Made by a program: the position numbers and the translations under genes
The notes under the pieces: model-generated
What the model saw: only the letters and a program-made list of their open reading frames with translations
Told to the model about the DNA's origin: nothing
The model's database searches: none
DNA from: a virus
Virus record (IMG/VR): IMGVR_UViG_3300009034_000105
Coordinates: 1-40,285 of that record
Direction: 5' to 3' (one strand)
DNA: 40,285 nt
Shown: positions 1 to 8,431 of the stretch, in pieces
Layout of the letters: each line of letters starts with the position of its first letter
Numbering within the stretch: the first letter of the stretch is position 1

Positions 1-1198
1 AAACTAAAGACATTTGAATGCCAATTTTTAATCCTTTCCACCCACTCCAATAATCTCCGTTTTGCATAGCAACATCATCATTATAATTATGATGAGTGCG
101 TGCTGGTGTACTATGCCAACCGTGAGAATCGTATCGCTTATCATATTCAGTATTCTGTTTATGTCCCAATGGTATTGTTTGCAACTCACTACACAATGGT
201 ATATTTGCGTTCGGGTCAACTCCGTTTGAGTACATATATATTCTTTCGCTATCAACTGAAAGATATGAAATTTTCACACCGTCTTTATCTCTCGGAAACC
301 TGTACCAGCTTTTAATAATAGTCTCATCTTCTTTCGCAGTGAAACTAAAAGTATCTATGACAGTAATTCTATCCTCAATTCCCCAAATATAAAGCCTATC
401 TCCCCATAAACCGAACTGTTTCATCCTTAGACCGGAAATATCAACTCCCGGTTCATCGGCAAATTGTATCCAATCTTGAAATACCAACCTCTTATTTATC
501 TTAAAAAACTGTTTTGAAGAACTACTGGTATTTCCTTGATTCGATAAATAATAATTACCATCAGTATCTTTCTCAAACCAGTTAATATCAATAGTCAAGG
601 CTCCAGTTGCAGCAATTATATCATTATATAATTTTTTACCGATTTCAGAAGTATTACTAACATCATCGCTAATCCATATTTCTAAAGCATCAATTTTTTC
701 AAATGTATCTAAACTATAAAAATGAATCTTATCACCGGAAAACTCAATATAATAGCCGAAGAATTTTTTATAATTTACATCATAGACCCAAATATTATTA
801 CCTTTATCATTAAAAAATACCCTATCAAAATAAGTTGTTATTGTGATTCTACTATCAATATCAAAAAATTGCTCTTGACTTAATTTCCGCCATTCTAATT
901 CCTTTTCATCATTTTCAAAAAGCATATAAATATTACCATCAGCAATAATAAAAATCCTTTTATTACCACCTACATCGATATATTGATATATCCTTTGTAT
1001 TCTTGTAATATCAGAAAACTCGTCAAGAAAAGACTGAAAATATTCCCATTCCTTGTAACCCCAACGCCTTATCAATTTACCAGTTTCATCTATATCAAAA
1101 TTTTTAATATATGTCAAAGCATCATCAGGAATTCTGCTTTTTATATATTTATTTTTATATAAGCCTCTTATCCAGGTTGTTATCTGTTTAAATTTCAA
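1..1198 (-). CDS. Giant tail hub/nozzle-like protein, N-terminal part (continues at 40285 if circular)
   Basis: Minus-strand frame open from a TTG at 1198 to the window edge; I checked every codon and found no stop. TTG is chosen because GGAG sits 7 nt upstream and the codon overlaps the stop of the adaptor gene; the first in-frame ATG is far inside, at 925. This part encodes about 399 residues, rich in aromatic residues and beta-type alternation (many DGN, WGI and YxW stretches), as in beta-propeller tail proteins. In phase with the frame at 37950-40285, giving 1177 residues in total. Its place right after the adaptor fits a T7 gp12, P22 gp10 or SU10 nozzle role at the end of a short tail; the function is inferred from position and composition, not from a motif. 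Confidence 0.75.
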   Translation of the reverse strand, partial: MKFKQITTWIRGLYKNKYIKSRIPDDALTYIKNFDIDETGKLIRRWGYKEWEYFQSFLDEFSDITRIQRIYQYIDVGGNKRIFIIADGNIYMLFENDEKELEWRKLSQEQFFDIDSRITITTYFDRVFFNDKGNNIWVYDVNYKKFFGYYIEFSGDKIHFYSLDTFEKIDALEIWISDDVSNTSEIGKKLYNDIIAATGALTIDINWFEKDTDGNYYLSNQGNTSSSSKQFFKINKRLVFQDWIQFADEPGVDISGLRMKQFGLWGDRLYIWGIEDRITVIDTFSFTAKEDETIIKSWYRFPRDKDGVKISYLSVDSERIYMYSNGVDPNANIPLCSELQTIPLGHKQNTEYDKRYDSHGWHSTPARTHHNYNDDVAMQNGDYWSGWKGLKIGIQMSLV

Positions 1199-1821
1199 CT
1201 TACAACTCCAATATCCCTTTGAACATTATGTAATTTACCGCTATTCCTTTCCCTATTCTCTTTTCGTGCCAACATTGTCAATTTTCCATTTAATCTATTT
1301 CTCTCAAGCTCAATAGTACCGGTATCTCCCAAGTCCTCAAGCATAAAAACAACTACCATTTGCTTGATTATGTCCCAATAATGTATTGTTACAGAGATTT
1401 CATCAGTATTATTATCCATAGGAAACAGGTCAGGTGCAGTATCGCCTCCAAAACTCGTATAAATTATATCATAATCACCGGTACTTCCTTCAAGATACAA
1501 TGTATTACCCATAATAGCATACTTTTTTGATTTATCTATTAATCCTTTATAATAATGATAATCGAATTTATCAATTTTCTTACCATCGGCGTCAAGAATC
1601 TCAAGTACTACACATCTGTTAACTAACATATTAGTATCTAAATCATAAGAATTACTACCGTCAAGAGTTAAAGCATAAATTTCCTTAATATTCTCCCATT
1701 CTTTCATCCTACAAAATTCTGTTATCTGTTCATTAATAGCATCTTTAATCTGTTCTATCATTCTATCAGAAGTAAATCTTAATTTTTTCCCAATTCTATC
1801 ATATAATTGTTTAAAAGTCAT
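1195..1821 (-). CDS. Head-tail adaptor protein (SU10-adaptor/P22 gp4-like)
   Basis: 208 residues. The N-terminal half is helical (FKQLYDRIGKKL, then an INEQITEFC helix), followed by a beta-rich middle and a long C-terminal helix rich in Arg and Asn. This is the usual build of podovirus adaptor proteins that bind under the portal and join it to the tail nozzle. It lies between major capsid and the giant tail gene, where SU10-like phages carry the adaptor. It follows the terminator at 1834-1868, so its expression depends on read-through or on a promoter I could not see. Its stop overlaps the TTG start of the next gene, suggesting coupled translation. Confidence 0.65.
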   Translation of the reverse strand: MTFKQLYDRIGKKLRFTSDRMIEQIKDAINEQITEFCRMKEWENIKEIYALTLDGSNSYDLDTNMLVNRCVVLEILDADGKKIDKFDYHYYKGLIDKSKKYAIMGNTLYLEGSTGDYDIIYTSFGGDTAPDLFPMDNNTDEISVTIHYWDIIKQMVVVFMLEDLGDTGTIELERNRLNGKLTMLARKENRERNSGKLHNVQRDIGVVS

Positions 1822-1833
1822 AATAATCCCCGA

Positions 1834-1868
1834 TAAAAAAAGGAGGGAGGAGAAATAAATCTCCTCCC
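1834..1868 (-). terminator. Rho-independent terminator after the major capsid gene
   Basis: Perfect 8-bp stem GGGAGGAG (1845-1852) / CTCCTCCC (1861-1868) around an 8-nt loop. On the minus strand it is followed by TCC and a run of seven T (1834-1840). It lies 13 nt beyond the capsid stop. In a late operon it would cut down transcription of the tail genes relative to capsid. Confidence 0.85.
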
Positions 1869-1881
1869 AAAGCCATACCGT

Positions 1882-3096
1882 TTATGCTGAATAAGCAGTT
1901 ACGCCCTTCAATATCCTGTGAGTTTTATACAACTGAATCTGTAAACCGCAATAAGCACGGTATTCATCCTTGTATTCTGTCTTACTCTCAAGACCAATAT
2001 CCGCATAGAACTTGTCATCTAATCCTTTTAGAAAACGATAATTAGTATTCGCTAAATCAACACACATAGCCATTCCATTATAAGGTGCTTTATCAAAAAC
2101 CTTTTCGTGAATGAAAAGAGTTACTTCACCCTTAATCGGATGAGTATATTTTGTTATCCGCATACCGTAAGAAGTTTCTTTCTGACTCACAATAGTCAAT
2201 TTGCCCATTGCCCACTTGGTAAGAGCGTTCCCGAAAATCGGAGCACAAAAGATTATTTTTGCATCGCTCCCGTATTTAAGTGCAGATTCAACCCAAGCAA
2301 TCCATTCTGTTTCCGTAAGCGTACCATTAGCATCAGTGTCAATCTGTGTGGTTGGAAGCATATTATATACACCTCCAGTAAACCATTGCGGATGAGCACC
2401 AGTAACAAGACCTGTAGATTGGTATGCCCTTGCGCCGAAGAGGAACGCATGTTCCTTTTTCCGTGCCTGTTCGATACCTTTTTCAAGTCTCTGCTCGTCC
2501 CTATCTTTTCCATCGTACAATTCAGTAGCATCCTCAACCTCAGTTAGACCAATCCCAGTCCTGAATATCTGGATATAGTTAAATTCATTAGTCGCCTTCG
2601 TAGATTTTGGAGTCCTCATATCAGCGCCACTCTCGTCTGCACTTGACAGAATCTTAATATAGTCTGTCTGAGATTCAGTTACTCCGGATAAATCTATTAG
2701 ACTTCCATCAACAGTTTCGCCTGTAAGATTTCCTGAACCGGTCGCTGCTGCTTTTGCAGTAATAACAATATTAACAAAAGAAACAGTCGGAATCTGAATT
2801 ACATCACCAACAAGAAAATATTCCAGATTAGGAACTCCTATAGTACCATCGTCAGCAGCGGCAACATCCCAATTTCCACCTGCACCAGTAGCATTAGTAT
2901 CACTCCAGTTAGTTACAACTTCTTTTTCGTTCCACTCGAATTTTGGGTTATGACATTCCTTTTTCGGTAATTTGCTCAGGAAATACAAAAATGGTGCTTC
3001 ATTCACATCAAGACGATGCAGTACATCGTCCATATCCACAACTATACGATTCGCAAGTAAATCCGTTAAATCTTTAATTCCCAATATCTGTGGCAT
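1882..3096 (-). CDS. Major capsid protein (SU10 MHP / DUF5309-like)
   Basis: 404 residues, the usual size for an HK97-fold major head protein. The N-terminus (residues about 8-60) has the pattern of the SU10 major head protein family: a short helix, then the NEAPFLYFLSKLPKK segment and a conserved PKFEW strand. Later come the RLEKGIEQARKKEHAFLFG spine helix and RMTKYTHP-like strands near the C-terminus. It follows a scaffold-like gene and precedes the terminator and adaptor, the standard place. The ATG is preceded by GAGGTGAAATATA. I assign the family from pattern memory; the alternative is another HK97-fold capsid family. Confidence 0.8.
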   Translation of the reverse strand: MPQILGIKDLTDLLANRIVVDMDDVLHRLDVNEAPFLYFLSKLPKKECHNPKFEWNEKEVVTNWSDTNATGAGGNWDVAAADDGTIGVPNLEYFLVGDVIQIPTVSFVNIVITAKAAATGSGNLTGETVDGSLIDLSGVTESQTDYIKILSSADESGADMRTPKSTKATNEFNYIQIFRTGIGLTEVEDATELYDGKDRDEQRLEKGIEQARKKEHAFLFGARAYQSTGLVTGAHPQWFTGGVYNMLPTTQIDTDANGTLTETEWIAWVESALKYGSDAKIIFCAPIFGNALTKWAMGKLTIVSQKETSYGMRITKYTHPIKGEVTLFIHEKVFDKAPYNGMAMCVDLANTNYRFLKGLDDKFYADIGLESKTEYKDEYRAYCGLQIQLYKTHRILKGVTAYSA

Positions 3097-3110
3097 TATA
3101 TTTCACCTCA

Positions 3111-3875
3111 CTATTCAAATATTTTTTTCGTAGTCCTTCTTGCACCTAATATCCCTTTCTTAATTTTATCGGCAGGTGAAGTTTCTGCAAATTTACCGCC
3201 AACTACTTTGCCTCTATCTACAAAAATCAGATTATCTCCTCGTTTCTTTAATGGCTTTTTTAATTTCTCCTTACTAACAATTTGGACTGCTCGGAGCAAA
3301 GCCCGGCGTGGATTTTTCATTTTGTCAGACTTGGCAAAGCTCTCATTCAGGACATTAGCAACTTCAATTTCGATTCCCGGTGTAAACTCAAACTCGTATT
3401 CAGATTCAATTTCCTCTTTAAGTTTACCGATCACACCAGTCATCCTTGTCAATTCGACATTATCTTTGAGTCCGGGCAATTCCTTCCCCATCCGTTCTTC
3501 AATCCGTTTATCAATAACAGAGATAGGATTTTCCTCGAACTCGGCAATAAGTTTTTTAGCTTCTTCATCACTTTTATCTTCAATTCCAAAAGCAGTTTTT
3601 AACTTTTCCATTCTCACTTTTTCTGATTCATCTCTTTTCTTACCGGCTTCTTCCATTTCCTTAATCTTATTCTGGATTTCTGAAACAAACCGCTGTTGAT
3701 GTTTATAAGATTTTTTAGCCTTCTCAAAAAGGTCTTTATAATCTTTCTTTTCTCTTTTAGGTGGCTCTTCGGTTTCACCTAAAAGTGATTCAATACTTTC
3801 ATTATCACCACCAGAAGTTTCATCTTCATTAAAGATGTCATCAAAATCATCATTTTCTTCTGTTTTTATTATCAT
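3111..3875 (-). CDS. Putative scaffolding protein
   Basis: 254 residues. The N-terminus is strongly acidic (residues 1-40, many D and E), the middle is a long charged helix/coiled coil (about 45-110), and the C-terminus is basic (about 190-254, KKRG, RRTTKK), as in scaffolds whose C-terminal tail binds the coat protein. It sits just before the major capsid gene with 14 nt between them. GAGG is placed 7 nt before the ATG. No protease motif is visible. Function is inferred from position and charge pattern. Confidence 0.6.
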   Translation of the reverse strand: MIIKTEENDDFDDIFNEDETSGGDNESIESLLGETEEPPKREKKDYKDLFEKAKKSYKHQQRFVSEIQNKIKEMEEAGKKRDESEKVRMEKLKTAFGIEDKSDEEAKKLIAEFEENPISVIDKRIEERMGKELPGLKDNVELTRMTGVIGKLKEEIESEYEFEFTPGIEIEVANVLNESFAKSDKMKNPRRALLRAVQIVSKEKLKKPLKKRGDNLIFVDRGKVVGGKFAETSPADKIKKGILGARRTTKKIFE

Positions 3876-3921
3876 TATCTTACCTCATAAAATTAAGTTT
3901 CTATTTCCAAGAAATAGTCTT

Positions 3922-4239
3922 TTAAACTTCTTCTTCACCTGCAACCATAGCTTCTGCAATTCCAGCACCTTCACCAGCTTCAGCAACTTCTTCACCACTA
4001 ACTCGAGCAGTACTGAAAGAAAGCGTAAAATTACCGTCCTCATCGACATCCGAAACATCGGCATCGACTAATAGCGTAACAGTATCACCGACTTTCTTAT
4101 CAGCAAGTCCCTCAACATCAGCAGGTGCAACAGTCATTGAACCAAGCCCGATACCTTCCCCTATACCTTCTTCTGCAGGAACAGCAACTTCTTCCTCCGG
4201 AGCTATAATTTCTTCTTCTTCAATTCTTCTCTCTGCCAC
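3922..4239 (-). CDS. Acidic virion-region protein of unknown function
   Basis: 105 residues from a GTG at 4239, chosen because AAGGAGG lies 8 nt upstream; two further in-frame GTG codons at 4245 and 4248 are too close to that site. Very acidic at both ends (runs of E) with Gly/Ala-rich linkers. The middle (about 45-80) looks like a small beta domain with KKVGDTVTLLVDADV and a DEDGNFTLSF strand. It lies between portal and scaffold and overlaps the upstream gene by 20 nt. It could be a decoration or scaffold-helper protein; nothing confirms this. Confidence 0.6.
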   Translation of the reverse strand: MAERRIEEEEIIAPEEEVAVPAEEGIGEGIGLGSMTVAPADVEGLADKKVGDTVTLLVDADVSDVDEDGNFTLSFSTARVSGEEVAEAGEGAGIAEAMVAGEEEV

Positions 4240-4513
4240 TATCACCACCTCCTTCTATTTCTATCGTTGACCAGCTATTAAAAAAACTTAACACTGATTG
4301 CCAAGCAGCAACTCGCATTTTATTCTTTAAAAAACTTTCAGTCAAATTTTCTTCTTTAAGTTCTGCTATATTTTTGTATTGCTTTATTCTATTTTTTATA
4401 TAAGGCTCTAAATATTTCTTGAATAATTTAGTTCTCATAAATTCCCTTGTCAATTTCCGCTTTTCAATTTTCTCGAATTCAATAATTTCAAGTTCTTCTT
4501 TATTTAACTGCAT
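4220..4513 (-). CDS. Small hypothetical head-region protein
   Basis: 97 residues, starting right after the portal stop (TAAATG junction). Predicted almost wholly helical and charged (KKEELEIIEFEKIEKRKL-like N-terminus), with a W-containing segment near the C-terminus (AAWQSVLSFFNSW). Its 3' end overlaps the next gene and carries that gene's ribosome site. I do not recognise a family. Confidence 0.6.
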   Translation of the reverse strand: MQLNKEELEIIEFEKIEKRKLTREFMRTKLFKKYLEPYIKNRIKQYKNIAELKEENLTESFLKNKMRVAAWQSVLSFFNSWSTIEIEGGGDSGREKN

Positions 4514-6250
4514 TTACATACCACCCCCAGTTTCACTTGTTTCTTCAGGTGCAGATTCAGTCTGCCTTGCTTGCGGGGCTGCTATACCACCAGCTTTACC
4601 ACCGAAAAATTTACTAAGTACTCCCATAGCTTTTTGCTGTGCTTTAAGTTTCTTTTTCTGTTCAGGTGTTTCACCAAATACTTCCGCAAGTTCTCTTGAT
4701 TTTAAGCCAAACTTTTCAAGTGCAAGTTTCACTACAGCTTGAATATCACCACCGGCTGCCATAATCATTTGACCCATAACATTAACAGCATTAATGAACT
4801 GAGCTCGTTCCCTATCAATATCAGCAGCAAGATTCTTTAATGCTATATCAAATTTAAAATCTTCCTCAATATCAAGCTCGCTTAACTTAACAAACTTCTG
4901 AACTTTAAAAAATTTTACTCTCTCACTGTTACCTGCACCCTGATTAAATAATATAATAATATATTTTATAATATCAATAACATAAGGAGTAATATTATTT
5001 ACTAAGAGGTTGAATTTCTGCATTGCGTTCTGTGTTATTATACTCACTCCTCTCGCTGTTTCAGTTATGCCCCTACCTAATGTCGTACCCATCATATAAT
5101 CAGTTGCACCGGTTACTTGTTGCATTAATTGAATTATACTCGCCGTCACAGAATTACACTCACCAAGCATATTATTAATTGTAAAAATACTAACATCATT
5201 AGGATCGCCATCATAACCGACAGCATTGCCACCGCTTGCGTGTAGTTCCGTAAAATCTACATCAGCATTTTTATTGTACTTGAAAAGTAACTTAACAAGC
5301 AGACGAAAATGCCTTTGTCTCAAATCCATCGATTCATTTAGTAAATCTTGTAAGTCAGCAATCGGGGATATTAAAGACTTACCGAGTAAAGCATTACTCT
5401 CTCTTAATGCAACGATGGGGAAAAGTAAAGTTTTGCGCCTTGTTTTCATGTTATTTAATTCTGCTCTTATCAATTCTTTCCTGTTCCCGAAAGCTAATAT
5501 TATATCTTCAAGTTCACCATTGTCATCTATATCATACCTTGTATTCCAGGTCAAGACTTCAACTAAGTCATTATTATTCACAACTTCAGGGTGATAATAA
5601 GTAGCTTCACTTCTGAATTTATAAGTCTGGTTCTCAAGATCAATGACATCGGAAGGTGGTTTTGTATCCTTAATCTTTTCAACTTCATCTTTATAATAAT
5701 GTTCATCATAAGATAAGTCTAAATAACCTTTAAGGGTTCTTACAATAGGGTCAATGTCCTCGACTCTTTTCGCTTTCGTATCAAAATAGACATCAAAGAA
5801 ATTCAAACTATCAATATCAACTGTAAAATGACTATCCTCTTTTATCGGGATTAACTGTATCCATGAAATGTTATCAGTCAAAGAATTAAGCAGAAAGTCG
5901 TAACTAAATCTTTTAAGTTTCACTTTTTCGAGAAGCGAATTTACATATAATTCTATATTTTTAGCCATATGAATACACTTACCGCCTTCAATATCCATTG
6001 TAATCATCTTATCTCTACCAAACATACTTGCTACCAAGAACGCAAGTATTGTCTGAATAATAGTAAATGTATAAGGAATAAATTGTTTGTAATCAGCTTT
6101 TTTATCCGTAAAATCAAAATTATAAATCCGTTGATATTTCTTTATTAAAGTGTCAAGAGGTTGACGGAGTTTTTGAAAACCTTTGAACCGGGCATTAAAA
6201 GCCTCCGTCAACTTCTTTTTCTGTTCATCTGTTAAGTCGAGTAGTGCCAT
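4514..6250 (-). CDS. Portal protein (short-tailed phage type)
   Basis: 578 residues, typical for podovirus portals. Opens with a helical N-terminus (residues 1-40), then a long mixed region with membrane-like helices in the stem/wing (TFTIIQTILAFLVASMF, about 62-78) and a helical crown from about 330 on (NESMDLRQRHFRLLVKLLFK; GITETARGVSIITQNAMQKF). The C-terminus is Q/A/E-rich and disordered. It lies downstream of terminase and upstream of scaffold and capsid, the standard portal position. Its ATG overlaps the TAA of the upstream basic gene. Confidence 0.75.
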   Translation of the reverse strand: MALLDLTDEQKKKLTEAFNARFKGFQKLRQPLDTLIKKYQRIYNFDFTDKKADYKQFIPYTFTIIQTILAFLVASMFGRDKMITMDIEGGKCIHMAKNIELYVNSLLEKVKLKRFSYDFLLNSLTDNISWIQLIPIKEDSHFTVDIDSLNFFDVYFDTKAKRVEDIDPIVRTLKGYLDLSYDEHYYKDEVEKIKDTKPPSDVIDLENQTYKFRSEATYYHPEVVNNNDLVEVLTWNTRYDIDDNGELEDIILAFGNRKELIRAELNNMKTRRKTLLFPIVALRESNALLGKSLISPIADLQDLLNESMDLRQRHFRLLVKLLFKYNKNADVDFTELHASGGNAVGYDGDPNDVSIFTINNMLGECNSVTASIIQLMQQVTGATDYMMGTTLGRGITETARGVSIITQNAMQKFNLLVNNITPYVIDIIKYIIILFNQGAGNSERVKFFKVQKFVKLSELDIEEDFKFDIALKNLAADIDRERAQFINAVNVMGQMIMAAGGDIQAVVKLALEKFGLKSRELAEVFGETPEQKKKLKAQQKAMGVLSKFFGGKAGGIAAPQARQTESAPEETSETGGGM

Positions 6251-6492
6251 TATCTCCTGCGTCTCCGTCTTGGGAGTTTCCTCAATGTTTGTGCAAGTGT
6301 AATTTGTCTTAGTTCTCGTCTTTCAGTGGTTGTCAATTTCTTTTCGCCTTCGCCTTTTTTTTGGAGTACTTTTTTTCTTGCTGCCAATTTGCTTGCAGGT
6401 ATCTTTTTACCCTTTGCTACACCCATTTTTTTTCTTAATGCTCCCGGTCTTTTTATAGCTCCTTTAATCCATTTTTTTCCTCGTCTTGCCAA
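6250..6492 (-). CDS. Small very basic phage protein (MARRGKKWI... type)
   Basis: 80 residues from a TTG at 6492, preferred because GGAGG is 8 nt upstream; a GTG at 6501 touches that site directly. Begins MARRGKKWIKGAIKRPGALRK and ends in a run of Arg after QTLRKL. Small basic proteins with this N-terminus and a LAQTLRKL end recur beside portal genes in many tailed phages; their role is unknown, possibly DNA or scaffold binding. Coupled to portal by TAATG. Confidence 0.7.
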   Translation of the reverse strand: MARRGKKWIKGAIKRPGALRKKMGVAKGKKIPASKLAARKKVLQKKGEGEKKLTTTERRELRQITLAQTLRKLPRRRRRR

Positions 6493-6497
6493 AGCAA

Positions 6498-6674
6498 TCA
6501 CCTCCTACTATGCTTTATCTTATACCTTGCGACCTTACCGATTATCTTGAAAATTTCAGCCTCATTAAGAATAGTACCAACACGGGAGATGTAATCATCC
6601 ATCTCCCTTATTAGTGGGTCACTTGGTTTACTTACACCATAGTTTTTTAATACTCGTATTGCTATGCTACTCAT
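6498..6674 (-). CDS. Hypothetical 58-residue protein, paralogue of the next upstream gene
   Basis: Begins MSSIAIRVLKNYGVSKPSD and is helical and basic. Its first 30 residues match those of the gene at 6681-6830 (A..VL.N.GV..P......D..I), so the two look like tandem duplicates. Its last codons form the AGGAGG ribosome site of the basic protein that follows. Function unknown. Confidence 0.6.
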   Translation of the reverse strand: MSSIAIRVLKNYGVSKPSDPLIREMDDYISRVGTILNEAEIFKIIGKVARYKIKHSRR

Positions 6675-6680
6675 TTTGTG

Positions 6681-6830
6681 TTACTGTCGCTGTTGTCTGT
6701 CTTTCCTCTCTTGCTGCCGCTTGACAATGTTCCCTTTCTCTTTAATCAACTCATCAATTTTCTTAACCTGTTTTTCAGTAGGATTAGGAACACCTACATT
6801 TCTCAATACTTTTTTCGCTTCATCACTCAT
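6681..6830 (-). CDS. Hypothetical 49-residue protein
   Basis: Begins MSDEAKKVLRNVGVPNPTEK and ends in a Gln/Arg-rich helix (KRQQERKDRQQRQ). The ATG overlaps the stop of the upstream gene (ATGA). The N-terminal 30 residues resemble the product of 6498-6674. Function unknown. Confidence 0.6.
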   Translation of the reverse strand: MSDEAKKVLRNVGVPNPTEKQVKKIDELIKEKGNIVKRQQERKDRQQRQ

Positions 6831-6955
6831 CTTTTTCGCCTCTTTCCTCTCTTGTGTGGTTTTTGTCCTGTCGATTTAATACAGATTGCATAGGCACTCT
6901 TCACACCTTTTTGCTTCTTAACTTTCTCGACACATTTTTTTAATTTTTTCGGCAT
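6827..6955 (-). CDS. Small Cys-containing basic protein (MPKKLKKCVEKV... type)
   Basis: 42 residues: MPKKLKKCVEKVKKQ, then SAYAICIKSTG and a basic tail. The KCVEK...SAYAIC.KSTG pattern recurs in small proteins next to terminase and portal genes of many phages. A GGAGG site precedes the ATG (6962-6966). Role unknown. Confidence 0.65.
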   Translation of the reverse strand: MPKKLKKCVEKVKKQKGVKSAYAICIKSTGQKPHKRGKRRKR

Positions 6956-6973
6956 TTTCTACCTCCAATTATA

Positions 6974-8431
6974 CTACATTTTTGTTTGCTTGTCAAGTGT
7001 TAACTCTTCAAAATATTCTATAGGTATCCTGCTCTCCAGACCATACTTTTTTATTAAGTCACGGTAATACGGTAATTTTAATCGTGGGTCGAAGGGGGAG
7101 TCAATGTACCGCTGTTCCCGGAACGCAATATTATCGAGCTCCATTATCCCATACCGCAGACAGTCCATCAGGTCATCCCTCTGTTTTTTAGGTTCTTCCT
7201 TGACTATCTGGTCAAATTCTTCAAGTGTCGCATCAACCCATATATATTCAAGTAATTCATCAACCAATGGTTTAGTTCTGCCTTTAAAGAAATACAATCC
7301 TGCATACTCACCCCCATCCTCATCAGTTTTAATTGTCAACCGGTTCTTAACTTTCTCGATACCGACTGTTTTATTCTTATTAGCATATCGGATTAAGAAC
7401 CCAAGATACTTCCTTAACTCCTGTCTTACAGAAGTTTTACTTGTCTGCTCTTTACTCTGTGCCTTACTATCAATAATTACCTCGTTTCGCTTTATCCCAT
7501 ACCTATCCATAAAAATATCTATTTGTCTCGCAAGAGTTTCTACACCGATACCGCTTTTCTTGAACACATCGACACAATATATCGTATTACCTTCTTTATC
7601 ATAAATCAAGACAACCAAACCTGTTGGATGAGTCATACCGGTATCTATAGCCAGAATCTTCTTAGCATTTTTGATATCAAAGTTCTCTAAAAAATCGTCA
7701 ACTAAGTGAAAGTCCATATCGAATTCAGGGTAAACAAGCCCGGAGAAACTATCTTCTTCGCAGTTGAGATACCGCTTACACCAATCTTCACTATGTACCA
7801 TACGAAGCATATCCTCATAATCATCGGGTAGATACGGGTTATCTCTTGTCCTTACTTTCCACGCCTTGAACATTGGGTTATCTCTCTGGTCTCTTAACCA
7901 TAAACGCCATAAATAATTATGACCTTCCCAAGTGCTACAAAGTACCATTTCCCTTTTAATAGACTCGCCAAATATAGTTTCAGTCTTTCTAAGCCGGGTC
8001 ACCCAATATTTTATTATGAGTTCCTTTATCTCACTTGCCTCATCGAACATAACGAATCCAACTTCCTCACTACCATATTCAGTTACTGGTAAGTTCATCG
8101 GGTAGAATTGTATTTGACTTCTATTCCTTAATGTAAGGAGCATACTTGTTTTTTCCCAATCTTTTGACCAATTACTCACAAGGTCATATTTTCTACATAA
8201 CTCTATTGTTTTCTTGACCAATGTTTTCCTTAAAAATTTTTCTACTCTCCTGCCGAGTACACCATAATTACCTGGAAACCAAGTCGAAAGAAGAAGGGCT
8301 TGATAACAAAGCGAAGTTGTTTTTCTTGCCCCTACTCCTCCATATATCCACTTGAACCTGGCTGGATGTGTCGGAAAATCTGATAGTTTAGGAATAGGTT
8401 TATAATCTGAAAAGTCTGCTGCTTGATTCAT
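6974..8431 (-). CDS. terL: Terminase large subunit (ATPase and nuclease)
   Basis: 485 residues. N-terminal packaging ATPase: P-loop GGVGARKTT (residues 31-39) and Walker B VGFVMFDEASE with the DE pair at about 130-131. C-terminal RNase H-like nuclease: ILAIDTGMTHPTG (first Asp), VIIDSKAQSKE (second Asp) and DDLMDCLRYGI (last acidic residues). It drives genome packaging into proheads and cuts concatemers, docked on the portal. ATGA overlap with the small subunit gene. Odd point: the residue before the P-loop Lys is Arg, not Gly or Ser. Confidence 0.93.
   Translation of the reverse strand: MNQAADFSDYKPIPKLSDFPTHPARFKWIYGGVGARKTTSLCYQALLLSTWFPGNYGVLGRRVEKFLRKTLVKKTIELCRKYDLVSNWSKDWEKTSMLLTLRNRSQIQFYPMNLPVTEYGSEEVGFVMFDEASEIKELIIKYWVTRLRKTETIFGESIKREMVLCSTWEGHNYLWRLWLRDQRDNPMFKAWKVRTRDNPYLPDDYEDMLRMVHSEDWCKRYLNCEEDSFSGLVYPEFDMDFHLVDDFLENFDIKNAKKILAIDTGMTHPTGLVVLIYDKEGNTIYCVDVFKKSGIGVETLARQIDIFMDRYGIKRNEVIIDSKAQSKEQTSKTSVRQELRKYLGFLIRYANKNKTVGIEKVKNRLTIKTDEDGGEYAGLYFFKGRTKPLVDELLEYIWVDATLEEFDQIVKEEPKKQRDDLMDCLRYGIMELDNIAFREQRYIDSPFDPRLKLPYYRDLIKKYGLESRIPIEYFEELTLDKQTKM

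Noticed and set aside
2107-2547. Plus-strand frame of 146 codons opposite the capsid gene
   Set aside because: Shadow of the capsid gene: no ribosome site and no promoter; the capsid frame explains the sequence.
3888-3930. Short inverted repeat (CTATTTC/GAAATAG) between scaffold and acidic gene
   Set aside because: Seven A+T-rich pairs with a 3-nt loop and no T run; too weak to call a terminator.
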